From Rhabdornis inornatus (taxonomy: Eukaryota > Chordata > Aves > Passeriformes > Rhabdornithidae), in NCBI GenBank assembly GCA_013397075.1, contig VWZS01000708.1, forward strand, positions 62,001 through 126,000: DNA of 64,000 nucleotides, in the 5' to 3' direction. A program made the position numbers and the translations under genes. The notes beneath the pieces are model-generated. The model saw nothing but the letters and a program-made list of their open reading frames with translations. It did no database searches and was not told the DNA's origin. This document shows, one piece after another, positions 1 to 10,800 of the stretch (its first letter is position 1; each line of letters begins with the position of its first letter).

Positions 1-3000
1 GGTACTGCCAGGCTTAGTGGCACAATCAACTCTCCTGGCTGGAATATGCTCCTTAACTCCAGATGAGAATTTAACCAAGTCTTTCACTTCTCCTCGTGGT
101 GTGGAGAAAATCCACCTTGAAATATTAGCTCTCTCGAGCATGTGTAACATGCTAAACATTTGTAAGATAGTGTATTCACAACATTTATGTGCAGTCAGTG
201 GAATTTAATCTCTTTTATTTCTTGCTCCAAGTCTTGTCAGTTGTTTCCCCCAATTCTTTAGTAGTCTCTTTAATATGGTTTGCACATACTTAATATATTC
301 CCTCTGAGGTTCTCAGCACACTTTCAAGAGCTACTTTTGCCTTGCTATGACTCTGCAGAGTATCTAGAATGTAATAGCACTATAATATACCTTTTTTATA
401 GATATATAAACTGAAACATTGAGAAGTTAAATGATTTGCTGGTGGTTATGTTCAGAGTCAATGGTAAGAAGGAAAGAATTCATAGAACTGGACTATCAAT
501 ATCCTGGTTTAACCTCCAGACACAGTGGTGCAGTCCATCTCACCTAACTTCAGCTGCCTTTAAAGTAGATGCAGTGGCAAAATGAGTTACCCCTTCTTTC
601 TTCCTGGTCAAAGCAGAGATGCAACTCACAAAATCCTTTGGTAGTTATCTAGGAGGTATCAAATTAATTCTGTCCTGTGCGATCCCACTTCTACTAACTA
701 TGAATGGAGTCTAGATCTCATATTAACAGCTATGCTGAAGATGTGTACTATTAGGTAAGACAGATTCCATCTGAGCTTCCCTTCCTATAAATTTTAATTC
801 TGAGTACTAAGTGGCTCTTTATCAAGGTTTCAAGAAGAATACTTTGGCAATAGGATTAATTAAATACTTAAAGGGAAAACTTGGCTGCTACCAGATTTAG
901 CCCAGGAAGAAAGGGTCTATTGTCACAGAGCACTGAGCTGTGTATGGGGAGAGGAGGAATTTTGGAGCAAAGTTTTTAGCATGATGGGTTAGTGCCTAAG
1001 TTATTTAGGCACAGGGAGGTTCATCTGGAATTTTAAAATGTGCTTAAGCACTACTTCTGTAAGCAGTTTTGAATGCTACAGAGTGATTGTCTAGTAACAT
1101 TTTAAGGCATTTTTTAGCATCTGTCCCCAGGTACTTCAGAAAAAAAAATCTATGGATATCATAAGGGAGGTTGCGCAAGACAAATTCATATTTCAGAGGG
1201 GGAGTAAAATATACTAGAGAAACTGTACTGCATTTGGGCACAGTGATTTATATGCTTGTAGGGATTAATAACTTCTTTACTTCATAACTGCTTCATAGCA
1301 CAGCTGTGTCTCTCAGTCTGCACTCTCAGCTTTCAGAGCAGCAGTGACAGCCCTGGACAGAAGTCCATTACTGCAGGAGGTGAAATGGTACAGTTGAGCC
1401 ATTCCCAAGCAATAAAACAGAAAACGATGGGTGTCTGCAAAGCTTGACAAAGAGGTGCATGAAGTTGTTGAAACTCTGGCTGGACTGATATTTTGTCTTA
1501 ATATCTAAAATAACTTGTTAGGTCTCTGTGAGACCACTGCATAATAATCTTGAGCAAATGTATTTCATTACTTCATACTGCTGCAGTCTAACTGCTGCCT
1601 CTTGCTTCATAACTTGCCAAATGCCTGGGGCAGGAACTATGATTTTTCATAGTAGCAGCTACCATCCACTGGTGGCTGAGGTTCCTAGGCACTACCATTA
1701 TAACAGTTCTGTTCTCATAATTGCATAGGTAAAGAGGCAGATGCTCAAAATTTCATATATTCCCAGATGGCTCACCAAATTGCAGGAATACAGAGGCAAA
1801 GAAAAGAGCGGGGGGAAAAGGAAGGAAGGGAAGGAAGTGGAGGGTGTTATTGTATAATTTGTCTTTTTTTTTTAACAATGTCAATCCCTAAAAATAGGCA
1901 CTTATCTTTAGAAAGTTCAGGATTCGAGCAGAGTAGGGAAGGTTCCTATGCTGATGTCTGAAAATGTTTTTGGTGGAATTTGGCTTGCTTCAACAGAATA
2001 TAATGATAGGTATGTTTTATGTTGGGCTGGGAAAAGAAGGTAAGAATTTAATTATGGATATCTTTGTAAATAGACCATTTATCATCATGATAGATATAAA
2101 GTCAAAAACATGGCATAGCTGGCAAGCACATTCCTTAAGTGAATCTAACCTGAACTTAATAAAGAAATGCCAAACTAACTGCAAAACACTATTCTGCCAA
2201 GATCCAGGCTCCAGTCAATCATCCTGCCAGGTGACACTGTGTTTAATGCTGGGACAATATATCACTAACAATCTCAGCTGCTACCAGCTCAGCAGAATTA
2301 GACTATTTACTGAACAAAAGCCAGGGAAGTACTGCCAGTGGCACAGAAGTTGGAGCCACTGCTATTCTTAGAGGAGTGTGAACTACAGCCTGCATGGAAA
2401 AGGAAGTAGGAAGAGGGGAAGTAGACAGCCCTGCTCTTAAATACCCCGAAGAGGACCTGATGGCAACTCTATCAGTTGCATTGCTGCTCAGTTTGGCTGG
2501 AAAGTGTAAAACTGAGGAGAGCAAAGTTCCACACTCGTGTTGCTTCGCTGGCTGACAGCAGTGCCGCTGCTTATGCACACAGTTTGTAAGCCTTCAAAAC
2601 ATGACAGCTACTCAGTAAAGATCTGAAAGAGGTGGGATGACTTTTCTCCCCTTTTACATTTTTTTTTGAATGAAAGAATAAGGATAGTAGTTTTTACGTC
2701 TCAGTTAAGCTCAGAAAACTGCCCTGCCAAAAACCTCAGAAAATTACTGTCTGTCTTCTCAAGCATCTTTAATTTTAAAATGTGGAGTTGCTTTCCATTA
2801 TCTATTCTACCCTAACCACAGTGTTGTATTTATGTGTATTTACTCTAACTAATTGAAAATGTTTGTCTAATCCTGAAAGTGAAGGAGGTATGTGAATTTG
2901 TAGCAAGTGCAAGGGCATATGTGGTATTTTAGGTGTTTCTTTTCTCTAATGTGTGTGTTCAAGCATTGGAGTTGCCCACATGCTTCTAGACAGAAATTCA

Positions 3001-3200
3001 AGAGTTAAAAATAAGCTGGCACAACTGAGGAAGTTTGTATTTCCTATGACTTTGCAAGTTTCAGGGAATGTTAAATGCTATTTTCCTTTGTTACTTTACC
3101 TCCATGCGAGAATCAGTGCCCAAGTTGGGACATGGCTTTGAATTCTGGACAGATTTTAAAGGGTAGAAGCTATGAGCTGCCCACTTATGGCATCAATAGG
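1..3200. other. non-coding sequence, no gene recognised
   Basis: AT-rich sequence with short chance frames (longest 135 codons at 1964-2371, no recognisable domain or codon pattern). Apart from the relic near 378-545, a small TGCCTAA/TTAGGCA inverted repeat at 993-1011 and a purine-rich GGAAGG tract at about 1795-1845, I see nothing definable. Confidence 0.7.
378..545 (+). mobile_element. MIR/L2-type relic
   Basis: TTATAGATATATAAACTGAA, then GAGAAGTTAAATGATTTGCT and a distant trail to CACAGTGGTGCAGTCCATC, follows the order of the MIR/L2 3' consensus (stretch resembling ATAGATGAGGAAACTGAGG, AGAGAAGTTAAGTGACTTGCC, then a variable tail). Divergence is high. Confidence 0.5.
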
Positions 3201-3224
3201 TCAGATTATGGAATGGCACATGGG

Positions 3225-3470
3225 CAGGTCAGTGCAGGAGGCATCTCAGAGAAGCATCAGCTCCTGCTGAGATCCTGATTCCCCAGGAGCCTGGAGCCCC
3301 TGCCTCACACAGAGGCAAGACAGTGCCAATCAGCTGATTGGCAGCATGTCGCCTCTTTGAGAGGCAGCGTCTGTTGGCTCCTGCAAAGTTCCTGCCAGCA
3401 TTCTTAAACTCTAATTTGGGAAGGAAAATTACAATCTGGCATATCCCTGTTGGAAGGTTGCCGACCCCTG
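3225..3470. mobile_element. palindromic hAT-like non-autonomous DNA transposon (right end clear)
   Basis: The right end, 3456-3470, reads GGTTGCCGACCCCTG; its reverse complement, CAGGGGTCGGCAACC, is a typical hAT-superfamily terminal repeat. The middle is a perfect 20-bp palindrome at 3324-3343 (TGCCAATCAGCTGATTGGCA). The flanking arms stay roughly complementary for about 50 bp on each side, including GCCTC/GAGGC blocks and GGCTCCTG. Long self-complementary hAT MITEs with CAGGGGTCGGCAA ends are known from reptiles. Symmetry puts the left end near 3200, but no matching terminal repeat or 8-bp target duplication is obvious there, so the left end is truncated or decayed. Open frames on both strands are by-products. 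Confidence 0.6.
3311..3356. repeat. long hairpin at the centre of the hAT-like element
   Basis: AGAGGC..GACA at 3311-3322 pairs with TGTC GCCTCT at 3347-3356, outside the perfect 20-bp palindrome at 3324-3343. Two further small hairpins (3302-3316 and 3351-3365) share the same GCCTC/GAGGC arms, so alternative folds or a cruciform are possible. Confidence 0.75.
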
Positions 3471-4352
3471 CTCCAGACTTGGAGATCAGTAGGATGAGGC
3501 TCCCTTTGTTCCGTGCGTCAGGAGTGGGCATCTGAATGTGGCTCCTCCGCAAGGCTGCGTGGCCCCTCTGAAGGCAGCTGAGGCAATGGAGCTGTCCACG
3601 TGTTGACAGTGAACAAATTGTCTCTGCCTATTGTTGCTGGATCAGCCACTAGGTAACCAGATTGATTTTATGATCCCTCACTGAGTGTTCAGGACTGGTG
3701 CTTGAAAAAGACATCTTTTATCTGTCAGCCAGTAAATCTCACATTGAGTTGCAAACATACTGGAGAGCTAGAATTCAGCAATGCCATTTTTATGAATAGA
3801 AACATTTTCAGAATAGACATTCTCCTGAACACACAGTTGTTTTACAGGAATTAAAGAAGTCCTTATGGTGGATGAATAAGCCAACTCTGGATAAAATAAG
3901 AACCAGTCTATACTTTGATCTGCTGTTTGAACAGAACCATTTTGAAGAACTTAAAAAGTTCTGAGTTTTGTTGGTCTTTTTGCCTTCTTCCTTGCTTTTC
4001 TCTTTCCAGGTTTAATTGGAAGCAAATAGTATACAATACTAGGCTTTTTCCCCCTATTATTGACATGAAATCTATCAGATTTGCAACAAATGTTTTTTCT
4101 GGTTTATCAGCATTACTCAAGATCTTGGATATTTGACATGCATATAAAGCAAGATGGTCTGTCGACCAAAATCCAAATACTACACCAAAGAACATGTCAG
4201 CTACAATGGCCACCACTATGAGCCTCATCAAAACAGCCATAAATCCCCAAGAATGCAAACTAAGTATGAGCAAACCTTGATTTTTGCTTTTTTTTTCCGC
4301 AATTGAATGTTCACAGTATTCCCAGGTCATCCAATAAGTAGTATTCCACCCC

Positions 4353-4358
4353 TTGCAC
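4353..4358. repeat. left target-site duplication of the 4.36-kb LTR
   Basis: TTGCAC immediately precedes the LTR and is repeated without mismatch at 4825-4830. Confidence 0.85.
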
Positions 4359-4824
4359 TGTAGTAATTATGTCGAGATGGACACGAGTGGCACCAACACC
4401 AGTCCTTTATTAAAAATTTTTCATGTCCTCTTTCAGTGGACTTTCTGGCAACTCTGACTCCTTCCCTCCACACAGCTCTGACTCCTTTTCTTACAGGCAG
4501 CTCCACACAGCTCTGACTCCTTCTCTCCTCTCTGCAACTGTCCTTCTGCATGACTGGCTAAACCCCAAGCTGTCCCTTACCCAGCCACCTAACCCTGTCT
4601 GTCCCTCACACAACAGCTCCTCACCTTATCTGTCCCTGGCATGAGCATGCCCCTCACCACCTCACAGTCAACAGACTCTGAGTCTCCATCTGCAACTTGT
4701 GGCTTTTATAACACCCATCCTCATTGGGCAGGCAAGGCTGTTCCCACTCCTTGGTAATCAGTACAGCTGTAATTCATCGGGAAATATTGCCTTCTGCACT
4801 ATTCTTACAAACTATTCTCCTACA
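4359..4824 (-). mobile_element. solo LTR, family A copy 1 (ERVK-like), with 6-bp target duplication
   Basis: The element starts TGTAGTAATT and ends CTCCTACA, so it has TG...CA termini. It is flanked on both sides by the same six bases, TTGCAC (4353-4358 and 4825-4830). Read on the minus strand it carries a TATAAAAG box (4703-4710) and an AATAAA signal (4406-4411) about 300 bp further on, the expected order for an LTR. A CTCTGACTCC-type segment is repeated in tandem around 4450-4530. A 6-bp duplication fits class II (ERVK/alpharetrovirus-like) endogenous retroviruses. No gag, pol or env sequence is attached. Open frames inside (4327-4551 -, 4423-4644 +) are chance frames. Confidence 0.85.
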
Positions 4825-4830
4825 TTGCAC
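4825..4830. repeat. right target-site duplication of the 4.36-kb LTR
   Basis: TTGCAC immediately follows the LTR and matches 4353-4358. The two copies define a single clean integration. Confidence 0.85.
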
Positions 4831-7045
4831 CATCTCTTTCATTTTAGTAACAGGTGATTGATGAGAGGACATCAGAGGAAGGTGCAGAATGTAGTCCCAC
4901 TGAAATTCACTCCAGTCTGAACTTTTGTCTTGTTTCTACATTCCTTGCTGAGTATTAGAGAAGCCAATAACATACTAACAGTGACTCAAAGAAAATAGCC
5001 TCTCAATGAGATAAATTGTGGCTGTTGAAACAACAGTTTCACCAAAGATCCACTGGTAAATTCTTGTATCAATTCTGTGCACTTATGCACTATTCCCTAT
5101 TTTGAAAGTGCTGTAAAAAAATTAACTCGTCTTGGAAGCCCCATAAAATAACTACTGGCTTTTTTTTAGGATTGGGATGATATGTACTTGGGTTGACAAG
5201 ACTTTAAAGATCTGAAAGGAGCTGAACCAACAGTGGCATTGCAAATTCGGGAATTCCTGCTGTATGGTCACCTGTTTGAATTATTGGGCAGCTCATCTTT
5301 ACCTCAGTGATGTTTTCTAGAGGTGATGTGACATGTATTTTTTGGTGGTGCATGTTGAAATCAAAGAGTGTTCATTATGTAGTCACAAGTGCTCAGAAAT
5401 GACCAAGTGTCTTTGAAGTGTTGTTTGAGAGACAATCCTGATAATCCCATAGTACTTAGTTCTTGCACATAGTGCTGCTGTCTTATGTTGTCTTGGCTGA
5501 GTGCTTTCTTTGACTGTACTGCAAGAGCCCTGTGATGAGTCCTGCACATATCCTGGTGTGGTTTGACACTAAAACTTAACAAAAATTAACTTTTGCCACT
5601 CCTTGAACATTTGAGTTGCTTTGAGCAGATGTTAAAGGTGTAGCACACCTTTATATTTTTTCAGAATCAAAGGTATTAATTACAAGAGATTGCTAAATAC
5701 CAGATTCAAACTCTGGAGTTTACATGTATTTACAGCCTGTCAGGGAGTTTTATTCCAACCACATCCATTTTCTTTACACAGGGAATATCTTGTTCCCTTT
5801 AACTGGAGATGCACTTAGGCTCAAATCTGCAAGTGTTTAACGTGAACAGTGACAGAGCCTAAGTGCCTAAATGAAATCTTGTGATCCCAAGAACCTCCTC
5901 TTAGCTTCTGTCTGCCCTGATTGTGCTGAAACTTCCCAATTGTGAGAGATCCTTAACTTGAAATAAAGTGCACTCAAAAGTGCTGCTTTCTTGGTTGAAA
6001 TGAACAGTGTAGCACTTATCTTCCTCAAAGATCTCTCTGGATCCACAAATGAATGGATGTGTTCTGAGGGGGTTAGTCTCTCCTCTTGCCACAAGGGGAT
6101 AAGACTGTGTTTCCCACTTTTGAGGAGAGTAGCCTAACCACCAGAATGAAGGGGAGGCTGGGGCTGGCTGAGATCTGTAATGTTTTTAATGAAATTGTTC
6201 AAACTGGCCAGAAAGAATGAAAGAGCAATTTGGCTGCAGAAAGATATTTCTCTTCTAGCTTAATGAGTTAGATAATGAAACAGTTTTAATTCATGGCCAT
6301 TTTCATGTAAAATGAAGGAACAGGCCATGGAAGAGAGTGTGGAAACTGGAGGGCCACCTTCTCAGTTGTGTATTTTACTTGCAGTGCTAGTAGATTGCCA
6401 TTGTGCCACTTAAATTTCCCATCAAAGTGTTTTTTGCACTTTGTACCAGTTTCTAGACAGACTTCTGATCAGTAGTTGAAGCTTTAGTACCTGGTGGTTG
6501 GAATAAACCTTTGGCAACAGCAAGGCATGAGCTTGTAGCCTTCAGGCAGAGGAGAGCTGGTCCTGACTCCTCCATTCCCTGGGTGTCTCACTGCATGTCA
6601 CAGTCATGGAACTGTTTGGTGTGTGGGGCATGGAGAGCCATTGGCACTGCCCTCCCTCCTTCCTCCTCTGGCAGCATGCAGAGGAACAAGATGATCTCTT
6701 TTCTTCTCCTAAAAGCAACAGCCTAATAAGGTCCAAAAGGGACAGGATAGGCTTGAATTGTGTGGTCCAAAGACAAAGAGCAGTCTCTTGGCAGCAGTGA
6801 ATTCAAACACCAGTGAGGGTAGCATTTAAATTGTCCCCACACTCTTTAATAAGCTTCCTTCCACAGCTCAGACTGTATAATGTCTAAGACACCTAATACA
6901 GCATATAGACAGCTTATGTGTGTAACTGGGAACGTGTTCATGTACGAGTGCCATGTTCCCACTCTCATCTCCCTAAGGAAGATGCTCGTGATGTTGATTT
7001 TTATTTGCTGTATGTATTGGAGGCTTTTTGGTAGGCTTTGTTACA
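4831..7045. other. non-coding interval between the two family-A LTRs
   Basis: No retroviral gene, primer-binding site or polypurine tract was recognised here. With the distinct target duplications of the two LTRs this supports two separate solo LTRs. The only structure noted is the inverted repeat at 5811-5866. Confidence 0.7.
5811..5866. repeat. 12-bp perfect inverted repeat with 32-bp spacer
   Basis: GCACTTAGGCTC (5811-5822) and GAGCCTAAGTGC (5855-5866) are exact complements. CTTAGGC/GCCTAAG words are common in an old amniote repeat, and a smaller version (TGCCTAA / TTAGGCA) occurs at 993-1011, so a transposon relic is likely. Confidence 0.6.
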
Positions 7046-7051
7046 GGTGGG

Positions 7052-7573
7052 TGTTGCAGTTATTACATTGAGATGGACATGACTGGCAGCACCACCAGTC
7101 CTTTATTAGAAAATGTTTCATGCCTTCTTTCAGTGAACTTCTTGCCAACAACTCTGACTCCTTCTCTCATAGGCAGCTCCACACAGCACTGACTCCTGTT
7201 CTTACAGGCAGCTCCACACAGCTCTGACTCTTTCTCTCTACATAACTGGCTAAACCCCAAGCTGTCCCTTTCCCAGCCACCTTATCCTGTCTGTCCCTCA
7301 CACAGCATCTTCTTACCTTATCTGTCCCTTGCATGTCCACATATCCCTTACCGCCTCACAGCACAGCCATCACACAAACTGCAGCAGAGTCTCAAGCTCC
7401 AACTTAAACTGCAACTGTAACTTATGGCTAGCTAACCCACTCTTTTATAATATCCAAAGTCATTGGGCAGGCACAGATGTTTCCACTCCTCAGTAATCAG
7501 GACATCTGTAATTCATCAGGAGAGATTGTCTTTTGGACTATCCTGCACTATGCTTTTAACCTATCTTCCCATA
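7052..7573 (-). mobile_element. solo LTR, family A copy 2, with its own 6-bp target duplication
   Basis: This element is clearly related along its length to the LTR at 4359-4824: the same GAGATGGACA start region, the AGTCCTTTATTA polyadenylation region (7112-7117 on the minus strand), tandem CTCTGACTC/CAGCTCCACACAG segments, and a minus-strand TATAAAAG box near 7441-7448. It begins TGTTGCAG and ends CCATA, so the terminal CA has decayed to TA. GGTGGG flanks it at 7046-7051 and 7574-7579. The separate target duplications show that the two LTRs are independent insertions, not the two ends of one provirus. The 2.2 kb between them holds no retroviral gene. Confidence 0.82.
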
Positions 7574-7870
7574 GGTGGGTGATGAAGTAGGGCTTCTTGT
7601 CAGGGTGCCAGCAGAGCCTGGGGCTATGGGGCTCGCCCCAGGCAGCTCCAGGCATGGGTACATCACAGGGCCAGGATGTGGGGCCATGGCTGGGCAGGTT
7701 TGGCAGGGCTGTGGGGAGCTGGAGACTGGCCATGCTGCAGCATCCCTGGGACAAGGGATTCATTTCAGCCCCAGGGCTGAAATGGGGTCCTGAGCCATGG
7801 GTAGGGTGGAGGGAGTCCTGGGGGCGGGCTCCAGGCCCTGGCATCTGTCTCCAGCCATTGAGTTAGACCT
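7574..7870. other. GC-rich patch abutting the second LTR
   Basis: Directly after the LTR and its target duplication, about 300 bases are rich in GGGGC, CCAGG and TGGGG words, then composition returns to AT-rich. It contains a 24-bp near-perfect hairpin at 7761-7784 (arms CATTTCAGCCC / GGGCTGAAATG). Open frames on both strands (7548-7844 -, 7597-7866 +) have no recognisable family. It resembles in composition the GC-rich patch near 46.5 kb and may be a decayed minisatellite or unclassified repeat. Confidence 0.5.
7761..7784. repeat. 24-bp inverted repeat
   Basis: Arms CATTTCAGCCC and GGGCTGAAATG are perfect complements separated by only two bases. No U-run follows, so this is not a terminator. 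Confidence 0.75.
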
Positions 7871-10800
7871 GCTGGGCAGCAGCTCCACCAGATGAAAATG
7901 GTTAACTTCTTCTTGCTTTACATTTTCTGAGCAGTCTAACGATAGGTTTGCTTTCACATCCTTTGAGATTAGTCTTTATTTCAGACAATGCTTTCAACAC
8001 TAAAAGGGTCATAAAAATAGACATTTCCTGAGAGCTTAGAAAGAAAAACTGTTAGTCTCCCATCCTTCTCCCTCCCCCAAATTATTTGATAATGGAATGG
8101 GAAGCTTTCCCATAATCTTTTGCTTGATTTTTACTAATATGAACCTGTCAAAGATCATGGCATTTCCTTACTGTGTGATGTGGAGCCAGCTGGAACCAAA
8201 TAATCCACCCACGTTTTTCATCATCTTTGTATTCTGATAGGAGCTTCTGCTTAGCAGAAATGAGAAAATACCTGTTGTTCCTTCCTTGCTGTCATGGTGG
8301 CCACACTGAAGCTGTTTCCTCTTGGCTGAAGTCTGACTAAACCTGAGTAAATGTGACCAGACCAAAAATTAAGGGTTTTCTGCCTGGAACCAACACCTTA
8401 CTCTTATGGCAGTTCAAGAGGAAAGTAAATTAAGAAATGACACTTTCCTTTCCAATCACTGTCCCAAATAAATATTTTCTAGGATGAGTAAGGAACGTTC
8501 CTCCTTTGGCTTGAAGGTACAGACATTTGGGTCTGAAAAAATACCTTCCTTTATCCTTAACCTTCTTTTCTTACAGAAAGGAGAACATTCATGTGAGCAC
8601 CTGGAGCTGCTTTCCAGAGAACATGAGTCACTTCTGCTGTTATATGAATTGTACTCTTAAAAAAGACATCTAAAGGATGGGCAGCCAGTCAAAATACAGC
8701 TCCTCAGTTCCTTGGTTCCCAGGCCTGATGCCTCTGGAGCTGGAGGAAAGAATCTCTCCCATTTCACTTTCCCATTTTCACCTTCTCTCTTTGTCTATAT
8801 TGCATCTGTTTTAATCATCAGTGTTCTGTATGTAACATCTCTCAAAGTCTAATCCATTGCTATGGACCCACCTAGTGACGGCTTTATACATCCTTTATAT
8901 TCATAAAGAGACTTTAAAAAATATTTTCATTATTTTTGTTAGGCTTGGGTTGTTTGGTTTTTGGGGTTTTTTTGGTGTTTGAACTATATCTCAGTACCCA
9001 AATTGAACACTTTCTTTGAATACTTCCTTCATTGAGAAAGAAATGATACTTGTGTGGTTACATGTGAATAAACACCTAAGTGCAAGGGGTATGGTCACAC
9101 TTTTCAGAAAATGACCACAAATGTAAATGATGTAAAATGCATCACAACAAGTAAGAATAGTCTGTAGTCTAAGTATGAGGAAGCTTTTATTCACTGGTAT
9201 GGGACTAAAGTGGTCAGTCCAGTTTAGAATGATGCTGAGAGGCCTGCTCAGGGCTCCTGGTCTGTGCTGGAGCCGACTCAGGGGATGTTCTCAGCCTGAA
9301 ACTTGTCTAGACACACAAACTGTAAAGAATTATCAATGTGCTATGACTTTCAGAGATAATCTACTGCCTTGTTGCTTTGTTCAGTGATATCTATGACATT
9401 TTTGGACAGCCAGAAACAGCTCAGCAACACCTGACTTCAGCGACTGATGCTGAATATCTGAAAATCCTGGACAGGTGCTGCTGGTTTATGCAAAGTGGCC
9501 ATGTGTAGTCAGGCTAATGAAGCAAAGGTGCACAGGACTCGCTGTTCATGTGATATGGGATGCAGTTTAGTGCATGTCATATGTCTGTTGCCTTTGGGCT
9601 GCCCATGGAGGTGGGGATGAGCCTTCCTCCTGGTATTCATGAACCCAAAAATCTGAGTAGTCCAACAAACTCTTTCTCAGAGGTTTGCTCACTGTTGTCC
9701 TCCTCATTTAGTAAACTCCCTGTGTTATATTAATAACTGAATATTCTCATATGAGCATTCATTGTGGTACACAGATCTTGTGTGTAACAACCTTTAAAAA
9801 TGCAGTTCTAGGAACTTTTCATTGACTATCCTGTGTTTTAGGGATAGGTTGCAAGTCCTGTATGGGCACTGGACAGAGTGGCAGAGATTGTGAATACTTA
9901 CCAATAATGAAACTGTGTTTGCAGTAAAGTTTTAGTGCAATGAGATATTTTGTAAGGTTTATAAGAAACATGTCTTTACTTAAATTTAAAAAACCGCCAA
10001 CCTGTAAGGTCTTGATTAATACTGAAATTCTTCCATCATGGTTTTATATGCTTTCTCTCATGCTTATGAAAATACTCAAGCCATGCACAGTAGCCACACA
10101 AAACTCTGCAGTCAGATTTGTAAATGCAAGTCATTGGATCATTTCCAAAAAAAACCCAGTATTTTTTTCTTATATGGACTAGTCCAAGCATGTGCAGAGA
10201 CTATCAAAAACCCTTACATGGTACAAAATGTACATCTTGTACAATCTCTGTTACAATTCCCAGTTGCAGGAACCTATAGTTCCCTCAGTTCTGGAGAGCT
10301 GATGCCATTTCATATCACCTTTCATATCAAGGACACGCTCTGATTTTCTAGATATCCTTGGTATCAATGCATGGTTGAAGTTCATTAAGCCCTGAAGGCT
10401 TCCCAAGTCTGGAATATGGACTTGGCTCCAAGTTGTTGGAAAACTTGATTTGCACAGCTCAGTATACAGTATTAGGAGAGGAAGTGTGGCTTTGGAATAG
10501 GTGTGGCTTAAAATGGAGGACAACAGGATTATTGCTAGCTAGAAATGTGGGAAAACCCCATTCACAACAAGCATAATGTCTCGGGATGTATTGAAGTTAC
10601 ACAAAGTAAATTCAGGTGTTTTCTAAAAGGCTATCTATGTCACATTTGGAAATATATTTTTCCCTCTGTACTGTAACACAGAATAATAGTTAAGGGTTTT
10701 TTTCCTTCCTATTGTAACACAGACTAGTAGGTGAAAAGGGTAACACATTTGCTGAAAAATCAAATTATTTCCTAGTCATATTCAATTGTATAAGGCTTAA

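Noticed and set aside
3908..4330. 140-codon minus-strand frame with hydrophobic stretches
   Set aside because: No recognisable family, no splice or promoter context; about the length expected by chance in 64 kb.
4327..4644. Small frames in the first LTR (and 7063-7260 in the second)
   Set aside because: LTRs are non-coding; these frames follow the internal tandem repeats.
4359..7573. A provirus bounded by the two family-A LTRs
   Set aside because: Each LTR has its own different 6-bp target duplication and no viral gene lies between.
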